Of a DNA stretch of 64,000 nt, positions 48,735-57,540 are shown one piece after another. The stretch spans positions 1 through 64,000 of the forward strand of contig JBMOLU010000058.1 in the NCBI GenBank assembly GCA_049325275.1, in the 5' to 3' direction. Numbering within the stretch: position 1 is the stretch's first letter; the number at the start of each line of letters is the position of its first letter. Both the position numbers and the translations under genes were made by a program. Below the pieces are notes generated by a model. It saw nothing but the letters and a program-made list of their open reading frames with translations, was not told the origin of the DNA and searched no databases. The stretch comes from CAIQJJ01 sp049325275 (GTDB lineage: Bacteria; Chloroflexota; Anaerolineae; Anaerolineales; UBA4823).

Positions 48735-48756
48735 TTAACCTGAGATTAACCTGAGA
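48735..48756. repeat. TTAACCTGAGA direct repeat with 11-bp period
   Basis: Two exact copies at 48735 and 48746, between the predicted promoter and the AGGAGG at 48757, in the leader of the lamin-tail gene. Confidence 0.6.
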
Positions 48757-48767
48757 AGGAGGGATTG

Positions 48768-50720
48768 ATGAAGCAACGACACACGCTTCGTGTAAAAATT
48801 GCTTTTGTTTTCTTGATCGGTTTGCCGCTCGCGCTATTCTTCGTGCGGGCGTTTTCGCGTGCGGCTGGCGAGCAGGCCGTTTACCTGCCATCCGTGTTCA
48901 ACGGCTGGCCGATCCCGCCCCGGCCGCCGACGCCCGCCGCCGGGAAGGCGCTGTTGACGGAGGTGATGATCGATCCGGCCGGTATGCAGCCCGATCAGGA
49001 GTGGTTCGAGCTGTACAACGACGGCGGCGTGGCTTTCTCTCTGGCGGGATACAAGGTGGGGGATGAGGAAGATCCGAACGGCAATGAGGGTCTGATGGAA
49101 TTTCCCGAAGGGGCCAGCCTGCAACCGGGGCAGGTGATGGTGATCGCCCAGCAGGCGGCGGCTTTCCGAGCCGTCTATGGCTTCTCGCCCGACTATGAGA
49201 TCGCCGAGACCGACCCGTCGATCCCCAACCTGTTCAAATGCGCTTCCATCTGCCGTACGTCGATCGAACTGACCAACGGTGGCGACGAACTGCTGCTCTA
49301 CGATCCGGCCGGCGATATCGTCGACGCGCTGGCCTGGGGAACCTCCCCCTGGGGCGAATTCGATCCGAAAATTAAGGCGCCGGCCAAGACGCACACCCTG
49401 GAACGCTACCCTGCCTATGCGGATACCGATTCGGCGCAGGACTGGTACGAGCAGCCCGAACCCAATCCCGGCCAGGTCAGCGTTTTGCTGCCGACACTCA
49501 CACCTACGCCGCTGCCGTTTGCGGGCCGGTTACTGCTCAGTGAAGTGATCGCCGACCCCGAAGGCAGCGAACCGGGCGATGAGTGGTTGGAGCTTTACAA
49601 TCCTTCGCAGGAGACGTACGCGCTCGACGGCTTCAAAGTGGGCGATGAAGAGCAATCCGGCGGCAGCGAGGGGATGTTCCGCTTTCCAGAAGGCGCGAAA
49701 ATCACTCCCGGCCAGGTGGTGGTGATCGCCAACCGGGGAAACCTGTTTGCGGCTGCCTACGGTTTTGCGCCTGACTACGAAGTGAACGAAACGGACGCTT
49801 CGATCCCCAACTTGAGCAAATACGGCGCCTGGGCCACCGGATCCCTCAGCCTGACCAACGGCGGCGACGAGTTGCTGCTGCTCGACGGTGCCGATCGCCT
49901 CGTCGATGCGATGGCGTACGGTGACTCGCCGTTTGCCGGTTTCCAGCCTCCCGTTCCTGCTGCCCCGGAAGGCGCTTCATTGGAACGTTACCCGCTCTTG
50001 CCGGACACGGACATGGCCGGTGACTGGCGCATCCAGCACGACCCGGCGCCCGGCCGGGTGGACCTGTCGCCTCCGCCGACGCCTACGCCCCTGCCGCCCC
50101 TCGTGATCAACGAAATCCACGCCGACCCGCATGATAATGCCGGCGATGCCAACGGCGATGGCCTGGTGGACAACGCCGATGACGAGTTCATCGAGATCGT
50201 CAATACCTCGGGTGAGCCGATCGACTTGAGTGGTTGGTCTATCGAAGATGGCGTCTCGCTGCGCCATACTTTTCCCGTTTCATCGGTGCTGCCGGCCGAC
50301 TGCGCGCTGGTCGTGTTTGGCGGTGGAACGATTTCGGGCACCTTTGGCGGCAGCCTGGTCTATACGGCGACGGAGAAGGCCCTCGGGTTGAACAACGACG
50401 GCGATACGGTCACGTTGTACGACACCGGCGCCTCGGCAGTGATTTCGCACACGTACGGCAGCATCGCCAACGATGGCCAGGCCATCACGCGTGCCCCGGA
50501 TATCACCGGCCTCTTTGCCAAGCACGGCCTGCTGGCCGCGGCGGCCGGGCGGCGCTTCTCGCCGGGCACGCGCCTGGATGGTTCGCCCTTTCCCGGATGC
50601 GGTGCAGCCCCCGACAATTCGGCGCGTTCTGTGCCGCCGGCCGCGGTATGGCTGCCGTTCGGGTTGGTTGCTGCACCCGGGCTTTGGTGGTGGCGCCGCC
50701 GGAAGGAAGATGCGGCCTGA
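48768..50720 (+). CDS. Surface protein with three lamin-tail domains
   Basis: A 650-residue exported protein. ATG 48768 follows AGGAGGG. A signal/TM segment (about residues 9-28) is followed by three LTD domains, recognisable by I/V-E-[VI]-x-x-DP...DEW[FL]EL[YN]N and LxGxxVGDEE: domain 1 at ~62-220, domain 2 at ~248-415 (a near copy of the first, with PNLxK and LTNGGDELLL), and domain 3 at ~445-600 (INEIHADPHDNAGDANGDG). Pro/Thr linkers (TLTPTPLP, PPPTPTPLPP) join them. The C-terminus, WLPFGLVAAPGLWWWRRRKEDAA, is hydrophobic plus Arg-rich, like a sorting/anchor signal. Bacterial LTD proteins are extracellular and often bind nucleic acid or surfaces; no catalytic domain is seen. Confidence 0.85.
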   Translation: MKQRHTLRVKIAFVFLIGLPLALFFVRAFSRAAGEQAVYLPSVFNGWPIPPRPPTPAAGKALLTEVMIDPAGMQPDQEWFELYNDGGVAFSLAGYKVGDEEDPNGNEGLMEFPEGASLQPGQVMVIAQQAAAFRAVYGFSPDYEIAETDPSIPNLFKCASICRTSIELTNGGDELLLYDPAGDIVDALAWGTSPWGEFDPKIKAPAKTHTLERYPAYADTDSAQDWYEQPEPNPGQVSVLLPTLTPTPLPFAGRLLLSEVIADPEGSEPGDEWLELYNPSQETYALDGFKVGDEEQSGGSEGMFRFPEGAKITPGQVVVIANRGNLFAAAYGFAPDYEVNETDASIPNLSKYGAWATGSLSLTNGGDELLLLDGADRLVDAMAYGDSPFAGFQPPVPAAPEGASLERYPLLPDTDMAGDWRIQHDPAPGRVDLSPPPTPTPLPPLVINEIHADPHDNAGDANGDGLVDNADDEFIEIVNTSGEPIDLSGWSIEDGVSLRHTFPVSSVLPADCALVVFGGGTISGTFGGSLVYTATEKALGLNNDGDTVTLYDTGASAVISHTYGSIANDGQAITRAPDITGLFAKHGLLAAAAGRRFSPGTRLDGSPFPGCGAAPDNSARSVPPAAVWLPFGLVAAPGLWWWRRRKEDAA

Positions 50721-50770
50721 AAGCCGTCTGCCTGCCCGTGCGGGCATCAATGCCCGGGCTACGAAGCAGC

Positions 50771-50790
50771 GCCGGATGAATCCGGCTTTT
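50771..50790 (+). terminator. Intrinsic terminator after the lamin-tail gene
   Basis: Stem GCCGGA/TCCGGC with a TGAA tetraloop followed by TTTT, 50 nt past the stop, between convergent genes. Confidence 0.65.
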
Positions 50791-50807
50791 GGGCCGGGTG
50801 GCTGCGT

Positions 50808-52286
50808 TCAGCGCCGGCCGGTTTTGGCACGGCGCGCCGTGTAGCGTTCGCGGTCGCGCAGGTAGTGCACCAGGGGCTGCATCACCGGTGTTGAATCCAG
50901 GCGCGGAGCGGCGATCCCTGCCTCCCAGTCGTTGAAGAAACGCTCCAACTGGGCGCGAGAAATGCCGAAGGTACGGCTGAGATCGGCAATGGGCAGCGAG
51001 TGTAGCCATGCTTCAAAGTTGGCCTGGCTTGCCTTTTCTTCCATCCATTCGACGGCTTCGGCGTCCACACAAGGTACGCCGGCTGCTTCATTGATGCCCT
51101 TGTGGCCCAGGCTTTTGACTTTGGGCGATAACGCTTCTGTGCCGGCGTGCCAGGCCGTCCAGGCAGAATCGCCGATCAGGTGGCCCAGAATCGATTCGGC
51201 CAGGCTTCCGTCTAGCAGCGTCTCCGGGTGGTCGGCGTCGTGGTGCTGGGCGCGGCGCAATCCGGCAGACAGCATCGGTGGAGTATCCATCGGGCGTGCT
51301 GCTGCCCGATCGGCGCGCAACAGCAGGGCTGCCACGTCTGGAAAGTCTTCGGGCAGCCCGACGACGTCGCGCAGGTTTCTCAGCACGATGTCATAGAGCC
51401 AGCGGCTGTCGTCCTTGGAGTCCAGCAGCAGCGCATGTGCGGCCAGGATGCCCAACCAGGGGTCGGCGAATTTTCCGTTCAGCAGGCTGCGCATTTGCTG
51501 CGACGATGCGAGGTTCTCGCCATGGTAGATGCCGCGCAAAACGGTCTCGACGGCCAGCGCAGATTCATCGGATGGGTTGAACCCGCGGCCTTTGTAAGCC
51601 ATGTTCAGCGTCAGGCCGGCCAGTTCCAGGCCGTCGCGCCAGGGGATGAACACCTGGGTTTCGAAGTTTGCGCACAGGTTGAGCGGCTGGCAGCGCCAGG
51701 GGCGCGCCGTACCGTCCCATACCCGGCAGGCGAGGAGATACGGGCCTGGCTCGAGATCGGCGGTGTAGGCCAGGAAACCGCTGCCGGGGTCGGCCTGGAT
51801 GCCTTCCTGAAAGCGGGTAATGGGTGTACGCAGCCGGTCCCAACGCACCAAGCACAGGCCTTCGATCGGCAGCGGCAGCGGTGTGGCCGTTTCGGTGGCC
51901 GTGCGGATGAACACAAAGAGACGGCTGTTGCCCTGCTGGTGCGCGTCGGTGATGTGGGTGCTCAATTCCCGGGCCGGGTAAAGGTGCGATTCGTGGGTGG
52001 TGCGCGAGAACTCGTGTGCTACGGGCGCGGCGGTGTCGGCGCGGATACCGGGCTGCCAGTCGTAGCGTTCGATGTGTGTGCTTGACCCCGCCTCGATGCG
52101 GATGAATTTTTCGTCCCATCCGTCGGCGAGGGCGGCCTCCACCCGGTACAAACCCGGTTCGAGCTTGAGGTCTATCTGGCCTACCGCCCGCTCGATCAGG
52201 CGCAGGTGTGCATCGTACAGGCTGAGCCTGGCGGTCATGTGTGGGCCGTCGGCCACAAGCCGGCCGTGATTAACCGATGGTGACAT
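50808..52286 (-). CDS. Unknown protein of the caspase operon (possible protease substrate or effector)
   Basis: A 492-residue soluble protein of no recognised family. Residues ~15-78 form a small beta domain (RLSLYDAHLRLIE...LEPGLYRVEAALADGW...IRIEAGSS) that resembles the C-terminal domain of the adjacent caspase. Residues ~80-240 look beta-rich (carboxypeptidase-regulatory-like strands, YLLACRVWDG). Residues ~250-492 are mostly helical, with a possible helix-turn-helix (LSRTFGISRAQLERFFNDWE) and a basic tail. AGGAGG lies 6 nt before the ATG, and the gene overlaps the caspase gene by 17 nt. No membrane segment is seen. It could be a caspase target, a scaffold or a regulator. Confidence 0.7.
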   Translation of the reverse strand: MSPSVNHGRLVADGPHMTARLSLYDAHLRLIERAVGQIDLKLEPGLYRVEAALADGWDEKFIRIEAGSSTHIERYDWQPGIRADTAAPVAHEFSRTTHESHLYPARELSTHITDAHQQGNSRLFVFIRTATETATPLPLPIEGLCLVRWDRLRTPITRFQEGIQADPGSGFLAYTADLEPGPYLLACRVWDGTARPWRCQPLNLCANFETQVFIPWRDGLELAGLTLNMAYKGRGFNPSDESALAVETVLRGIYHGENLASSQQMRSLLNGKFADPWLGILAAHALLLDSKDDSRWLYDIVLRNLRDVVGLPEDFPDVAALLLRADRAAARPMDTPPMLSAGLRRAQHHDADHPETLLDGSLAESILGHLIGDSAWTAWHAGTEALSPKVKSLGHKGINEAAGVPCVDAEAVEWMEEKASQANFEAWLHSLPIADLSRTFGISRAQLERFFNDWEAGIAAPRLDSTPVMQPLVHYLRDRERYTARRAKTGRR

Positions 52287-53286
52287 ATCTGGCCTCCTGG
52301 CTGCCCGGCTCGACGATCAAATAGCGAACCGCGCCGCCGGCTTCCCGCAGGCTGTACAACCCCGGGCGAATCGATACTTCCGCGGCCGTATCGCCGGGGG
52401 CGGCCTCGAAACGGGCGGCTTCGCCCTGGTTATCGCACAGGCTGAGCGGGCCGTGCCAGCCATCGGGAAGAGGGATGCGCACCGCTGGAAGCTCGCCCCG
52501 GCCAAAGACGATCTCTTTTTGGAATTCCCCCAGGATTTCCGGGCGCTGGCGGCGCCGGTTTTGCGAGGCGAAGGTGGGCAGGCGTTCATTCAGGTAGGTG
52601 GCAAGCGAGTCGGCCGTGATACGGCCGTGCCCGTCAACCGCCCGGTGCAGCCCTTCCAGCAGGACCGTCGTGAAGAGACAGCGCGGCCGCCAGTCGGTGG
52701 GTTCGATTTTGACTTCCCACGATTTTTCCCCATAGCGTGAACCCAGGGCGATCATGTGCTTGACGATCGGCGCGTCGGGACGTTTGTCCTTGGTAAAGAT
52801 GGCCGGGATGGCCGAAAAGCTGTCCTCGATGTCACGGCAGCAATCCAGCAGGATGACGATTTCGTCGAAGGGAGCCCAGTTGAGGAAAAAGTCGAGGTAG
52901 TCGAAAATCCCCAGGTTATTGCCCAGCCGGCGGCGTGTGGCGTTCGCCATCAGCAGGGCCACTTCGCGCAGGTTGGGGCCGATGCCGTGCCCGGCGAAGT
53001 AGAAGTAAAACCGCCGCCCGATGCGCGTCTCTTGATCCACGCCAAATTCGACCAGGCAGTCGTCAATGTCGTTCTTCATCGGCTGGCTTCTGAGCGGGCG
53101 CGGGTTCGGCGGGTAGAAGCGTGACAGGAAGACGTGCGTGTTCTTTTTCGGCACTGCACCGCCCGCCGGAGAGCGCAGCCAGCGCAAAAATTGTACCGCA
53201 TCGTGCTCGGCCGCTGCCAGCTTGAGGCGTTGATCTTCCCGGTAGTTATCGATTCCGACAACGATGGCGTAATCTTGCTCGTTCAT
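52270..53286 (-). CDS. Caspase-like (peptidase C14) protease with C-terminal beta domain
   Basis: A 338-residue protein with a clan CD protease fold. N-terminal strand YAIVVGIDNYRE, catalytic His100 in YFYFAGHGIG, and catalytic Cys150 in IVILLDCCRD are all in place, with about 50 residues between them as expected. After the protease domain (to ~260) there is a ~70-residue beta module (PLSLCDNQ...IRPGLYSLREAGGAVRYLIVEPGS). It lies 18 nt downstream of the alpha/beta hydrolase gene. Prokaryotic caspase homologues act in conflict and cell-death systems, and cleave basic or acidic sites. The activating signal is not visible. Confidence 0.9.
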   Translation of the reverse strand: MNEQDYAIVVGIDNYREDQRLKLAAAEHDAVQFLRWLRSPAGGAVPKKNTHVFLSRFYPPNPRPLRSQPMKNDIDDCLVEFGVDQETRIGRRFYFYFAGHGIGPNLREVALLMANATRRRLGNNLGIFDYLDFFLNWAPFDEIVILLDCCRDIEDSFSAIPAIFTKDKRPDAPIVKHMIALGSRYGEKSWEVKIEPTDWRPRCLFTTVLLEGLHRAVDGHGRITADSLATYLNERLPTFASQNRRRQRPEILGEFQKEIVFGRGELPAVRIPLPDGWHGPLSLCDNQGEAARFEAAPGDTAAEVSIRPGLYSLREAGGAVRYLIVEPGSQEARYVTIG

Positions 53287-53304
53287 GGGTGTTTCCGTGC
53301 ATGT

Positions 53305-54795
53305 TCAGGTGGATAGCAGGTACGACAGGCTTTCGATCGTCGTCGGGTCATCGCTGAACTTGCCGTGCCCTGCGGCCAGGCTGTTCAGGCCGGGCTGCGC
53401 ATCGCCTACGGTCGTCCAAACGACGTTTGGCGCCGCCGCCACGTACGTACATACTTCGCCCAGCGCAGGCTGGTCGTAGGGTTCCTTGCCGCCGTAAAAG
53501 CGCTGCATCCCGACGATGGGCTTCTCATCGTCGCCTTCCAACACGCCGGAGACGAAGTACAGCAGCGAGCGCGGGTAGGCGGCGGAAGCGATGGCGTCTT
53601 TACACTCCAGCGTGTCGCTGAGGGCAAACATACGAAACAGGCCGATGCGCTCCTGGTTGGGTAGGATGCTGGCCCGGAACAGTTCGAAATCGCAACCTGG
53701 GGCCAGCATGACCACGCGGTGATACTTCAATGCGGGCGCCAGGCGGGCGGCATTGGCGATGAAACGGCAGATGTAAATGCCGCCGGCGCTGTGGCCGATC
53801 AGCGAGACCTTGAACTCTGGATGCCTCTCGAGATGGGCCTTGAGCTTTTCGAGAAAATAGGTGCCGCCATGCAGGTTTGCCCCGCTGAGATGGCCGTTCG
53901 GGGCGAACGCATCTTCGATGCGGGCTTTCATACGATCCCACAGCCAGCGGCCGATCTGATCGGCATACAGGCCGCGCAGGGTTTCTTCGATCACGGTGGT
54001 GTAAACGCCGTGGTCGGTCTTGTTGAGCAGGCGCCGGATGGTGCGCGCCAGCACGGTGGCCCCCAGCTTGACCAATGCGGCAGTCGAAATCAGACCGTGA
54101 GAGCCGTCGGGATTGTCGGCCTGAATCTGCTCGAGCACTTCGCTGGAGAGCCGGGTTTGCGTCGAGACCAGCCGCGGTTGGGGCATCTCTTCATCCGGCG
54201 CCGCCACGCCTGGCGCCTCCTCGATCGAGTCGAGAATTTCGAACAGTCGATCTTCAAGCTGCCTGCTCTGGGAGAGCGCGTTTTCGAACTGTGCCAGTTG
54301 CTCTGGGGTCAGTTCGCTCAGGTTTTGGCGGGCCGATGAATCATCGAAGGCAGCAAAGGGGGCCGGGCTGGAGAGTTCGGCGTGCACGTCGCTGGTGGGC
54401 GGCAGGTCGAGGGTCAGGCCGTGTGCGCCGGGTTGCTCGCTGAGTTTGCCCAGTACGAACTTGAAGACCCATTCGACGATGGTTTTGAACAAAGGTTCGT
54501 CGAGGATGGCAGCCAGGTTGTCGCCGATGGTTTCTTGCCAACCCGATTCCCAGACGAAGAAGACCGGATAGGTCCCGGCAGCTTGGAAGCTGGGCAACAG
54601 CCGGATGGCGGCCTCGATGCCCCGCTGTTCGCTGACCAGGCCGCCATGAAAATAGACAGCCAGGTGATCGGCCTGCGTTTCTGCCATGCGGGTGAAGATA
54701 CGATCGACGTCTTCCGGCCCGGTGGCGTACGATCCGCTTGTTTGAAAGGTTCCTTTCTTTGCCAGGTTGATGATATGCAGTTTTTCGTTATGCAT
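53305..54795 (-). CDS. Large alpha/beta hydrolase of the caspase operon
   Basis: A 496-residue putative serine hydrolase/lipase. HGGLVSEQRG (residues 50-59) provides an oxyanion-type loop, GHSAGG has nucleophile Ser336, LAPGCDFELF supplies a candidate Asp, and GHGKFSDDP has His477 near the C-terminus. Between the first strand and the nucleophile is an unusual ~220-residue insertion, partly charged helix (LAQFENALSQSRQLEDRLFEILDSIEE). GTG 54801 is in frame, but ATG 54795 with GAGGAG 7 nt upstream is preferred. It is first in the three-gene operon. A phospholipase-like effector is one possibility; the substrate cannot be read from the sequence. Confidence 0.8.
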   Translation of the reverse strand: MHNEKLHIINLAKKGTFQTSGSYATGPEDVDRIFTRMAETQADHLAVYFHGGLVSEQRGIEAAIRLLPSFQAAGTYPVFFVWESGWQETIGDNLAAILDEPLFKTIVEWVFKFVLGKLSEQPGAHGLTLDLPPTSDVHAELSSPAPFAAFDDSSARQNLSELTPEQLAQFENALSQSRQLEDRLFEILDSIEEAPGVAAPDEEMPQPRLVSTQTRLSSEVLEQIQADNPDGSHGLISTAALVKLGATVLARTIRRLLNKTDHGVYTTVIEETLRGLYADQIGRWLWDRMKARIEDAFAPNGHLSGANLHGGTYFLEKLKAHLERHPEFKVSLIGHSAGGIYICRFIANAARLAPALKYHRVVMLAPGCDFELFRASILPNQERIGLFRMFALSDTLECKDAIASAAYPRSLLYFVSGVLEGDDEKPIVGMQRFYGGKEPYDQPALGEVCTYVAAAPNVVWTTVGDAQPGLNSLAAGHGKFSDDPTTIESLSYLLST

Positions 54796-54849
54796 GGTCA
54801 CACTCCTCGTTCGGACGCTGCCAGTAATACTTTCGGCTACGATATAAAG

Positions 54850-54878
54850 ACTTTACACCAGCCGCCTGTGAAATGCAA
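54850..54878 (-). promoter_or_regulatory. Predicted promoter of the hydrolase-caspase operon
   Basis: Minus strand TTGCAT (54873-54878), 17-nt spacer, TAAAGT (54850-54855), with a leader of about 48 nt. This is the only good candidate upstream of the three genes. Confidence 0.45.
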
Positions 54879-54928
54879 CCATGTTCTACCGTACAGCTTC
54901 TCAGATCTCAAAGCCACTGCGGGCTGGC

Positions 54929-56226
54929 TTACCAGCCCAGGTCGGCCTTGAGCCGGTTGATCAGCTGTGTGGCCATTGCCGCATGCTGAGCGACGGATGG
55001 ATGCCAGTCTTCGCCGTAGCCGAGCAAACCATCTTGCGTGGGGAACTCGATGAAGTGGACGGCGGTATCGCCGGTAGCCGTGAAGTGGTCGACCACCGTC
55101 GTGATGTAATCCCGTGCGCTGATCAGATTGCTGCCGCTCAGCATCGGCCCCAAGGCGCAGTAGATGTGGGCGGCGGGATATTGGCTGCGGATTTGTGCGA
55201 CGAAGTCGATATAGGCTGTGGTAAAGGCCGTCTCGTCCGGTACGCCGACGGAGAAGTCGTTGGTTCCCAGGTTGATGACCACCACGTGCGGAATCCACTG
55301 GCCCGCATCCCACAGCGTCGCGGTGTCGTAGGGCAGTATTCGCCGATAAATCGAAGGCAGCACATCGGTCGTATCGCCGCCATAGTTCCGAATGACCCCT
55401 TTGCCCGACCAGGCGATGGTAAATTGATCGGCTCCCAGCGCCCGGGCGGTCACCGGGCCATAGGCCAGGTAAGCGTTTTCGTTTTGGGTCGTAAAGCTCT
55501 GGTACTGACTGTCTCCTTCGTTACCGTAGCCTGCCGTGATCGAGTCGCCGATGAATTCAATCCGTCGCGCGGCAGGGGTGGGGGCTGCCAGTAACTGCCC
55601 GCCTGTTGCCGTGAACCCGCTGAACTGAACGTCTCCGACCCAGGCTTCCGTTCTGCGTACGAACTCGAGGCTATGGTTTCCAGCAGCAAGCCCGGAAGCG
55701 AGCGTGACAGGCCCACTGGTGCCGGACGGGATGTGGACGGGGGCCATGACGATGCCGTCGATGATGACGTTGTACCAGTTGTCGCCACTGGAATACAGGC
55801 CGGCGCTGATGCCTGTGCCCGTGAAATTGGCCTTGATCGTCGTCGCGCTCCAGGCAGACCGGGGACCTGCCGGGTCGCCGCTGGTAAAGCGGCCGACGTA
55901 CAGCGCGGTATCAGGATCGGAAGCGTTTGTCGGCGTTAAGCTCGGCCACGGTGTGGCCGTCGTGACGAGGGTCGGCGTTGCGGCCGTGGTCGGCACGACG
56001 GTGCCGCCGTTGCAGGCCACGCCGTTGAGGGCAAAGTTGGTGGGCGTGTTGTTGGCGCCGTTGTGAAGCCCCTGGACGCCGAAGCTGACCGAGCCGCCAT
56101 TGGCCGGGATGGTGCCGTTCCAGTGGCCGGACGGGTTGCTGGCGCTGACGTTGGCGCCGCTCTGGCTGACGGTGGCGTTCCAGGCGCTGGTGATCTGCTG
56201 GCCGTTGGCGTAGCTGTAGGTCAGCG
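54929..56226 (-). CDS. C-terminal part: CBM2 end, linker and CE2-like GDSL carbohydrate esterase (5' end in gap)
   Basis: From the gap edge the frame reads LTYSYANGQQITSAWNATV...FALNGVAC, the second half of a cellulose/xylan-binding CBM2, then a Thr/Pro linker, a ~110-residue beta domain (ALYVGRFTSGD...VQFSGFTATGG) and an SGNH hydrolase: block I RRIEFIGDSITAGYGN, Asn block NLGTNDFSVG, and C-terminal EDWHPSVAQHAAMA with the Asp/His pair. A beta sandwich in front of SGNH fits CE2 acetyl-esterases, which deacetylate xylan or mannan. No start is visible. The phase at the gap edges permits one gene with the CE1-like part on the other side. Confidence 0.85.
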
Positions 56227-56326
56227 NNNNNNNNNNNNNNNNNNNNNNNNNNNNNNNNNNNNNNNNNNNNNNNNNNNNNNNNNNNNNNNNNNNNNNNNNN
56301 NNNNNNNNNNNNNNNNNNNNNNNNNN
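56227..56326. other. Assembly gap (100 N)
   Basis: Exactly 100 unknown bases, probably a placeholder length. The gap falls inside a CBM2 module, so the true missing stretch may be only about 35-38 nt. Confidence 0.95.
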
Positions 56327-57390
56327 ATCTTGATGTCGGCGGTGAAGCCGGTGCTCCAACTATTGGCCGTGTAGCTTACGCGGCAGCCGCCGGCGCCCGG
56401 GGTGGTGGGAACGGCCGTGGTCGGAACTGGCGTGGTGGCAACGGGGGTGGTGGCTGTAGTGGTTGCCGTGGGGGTTCCGTTGCCGTCCAGCCCGAAGAAG
56501 TGCAGTGCGGCGGCCTCGTCCACCTGGATGCTGTGCGTCACCCCTTGTTCGCTGATGGCTTCGACCACTACCTGCCCGGTGTTATCGGCGTAGCGCGTGC
56601 GCGTCCAGTTCGCGCGCGGGTGATCGGTGGAAACGGGCGTCTGGCTGGCGCCCAGCACGTTGGTCCACTGCTTGATCGCCTCACCGAAGTTATTGTAGTG
56701 CAGGGCGGTGTCTTCGGTGCCGTGCCACAGTTGCATGCGCGGGCGCGGGCCGCTGTAGCCGGGATAGGCGTTGCGTACCAGGTCGCCCCATTCCTGCGGC
56801 GTTTTGATCAACTGTCCGCTGGAGCAGGTGCTGTTCCACAAAGAGCCGTCCGTTGTGGCAAAACAGCCGAACGGCACGCCTGCAAAGGCGGCCCCGGCCT
56901 TGAAGATATCGGGGTACAGGCCCAGCAAGACGTTGGTCATCATCGCTCCGGAGGATATGCCGGTGACGTAGACCTGATTCAAGTCGCCATTGTAGTGTTG
57001 GGCGGCGTAGGTTACCATCGACAGGATGCTAACCGGATCGCTGCCACCGCCGCGGGTGAGCGCCTGGGGAGTGGATACGTCGAAGCAGGCGCCGCTGCGC
57101 GTAGCCGATGGGTACACGATCATGTATCCGTATTGGTCAGCCAGGGCCGCATACTGTGTGCCGGCATGGATGGCCTCGGCGCTCCCCGTGCACCAGTGTA
57201 CCACTACCAGGATGGGCGGGTTGGGCTTGACGGTGGTGGGGATGTAGACGAACATGCGCAGGTTGCTGGGGTTGTCGCCAAAGCCGGTGACCTCTACGAG
57301 TGAGGAAGTAAGCGCCTTGGCAGAGGAAAAGTTCGTAAACGCCAGGGTGATTACGAACAGGACGATGAGAAGATAACGCAAGGGTTTCAT
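56327..57390 (-). CDS. N-terminal part: secreted CE1-like (PHB depolymerase family) esterase and start of CBM2 (3' end in gap)
   Basis: A secreted serine esterase starting at ATG 57390 (AAGGAG upstream) with a signal peptide (about residues 1-26). The esterase fold shows VVVHWCTGSAEAI, nucleophile GISSGA (about residues 144-149), acid region LWHGTEDTALHY, and His in EQGVTHSIQVDE, matching CE1/PHB-depolymerase-family feruloyl or acetylxylan esterases. A Thr/Pro linker follows, then CRVSYTANSWSTGFTADIK, the beginning of a CBM2, before the gap. Together with the downstream segment it forms CE1-CBM2-CE2, aimed at decorated plant hemicellulose. Confidence 0.85.
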
Positions 57391-57477
57391 GGTTTGTTTG
57401 GCTCCTTATTTTGGATGCTTCTTTTGGTTGAGAAACGAGGTATCCATCCTCTCTATAAGAGCAGCATACGGGGCGTT

Positions 57478-57499
57478 TTGACTCTCATCTTGACTCTCA
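57478..57499. repeat. TTGACTCTCA direct repeat (12-bp period) upstream of the esterase
   Basis: Two identical 10-bp copies, at 57478-57487 and 57490-57499, in the 150-nt region between the esterase and the NB-ARC regulator. A candidate regulator site. Confidence 0.5.
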
Positions 57500-57540
57500 C
57501 GTTGGCGGCAGACCCTCACACTTGCGGGCATGAAAAAGAA

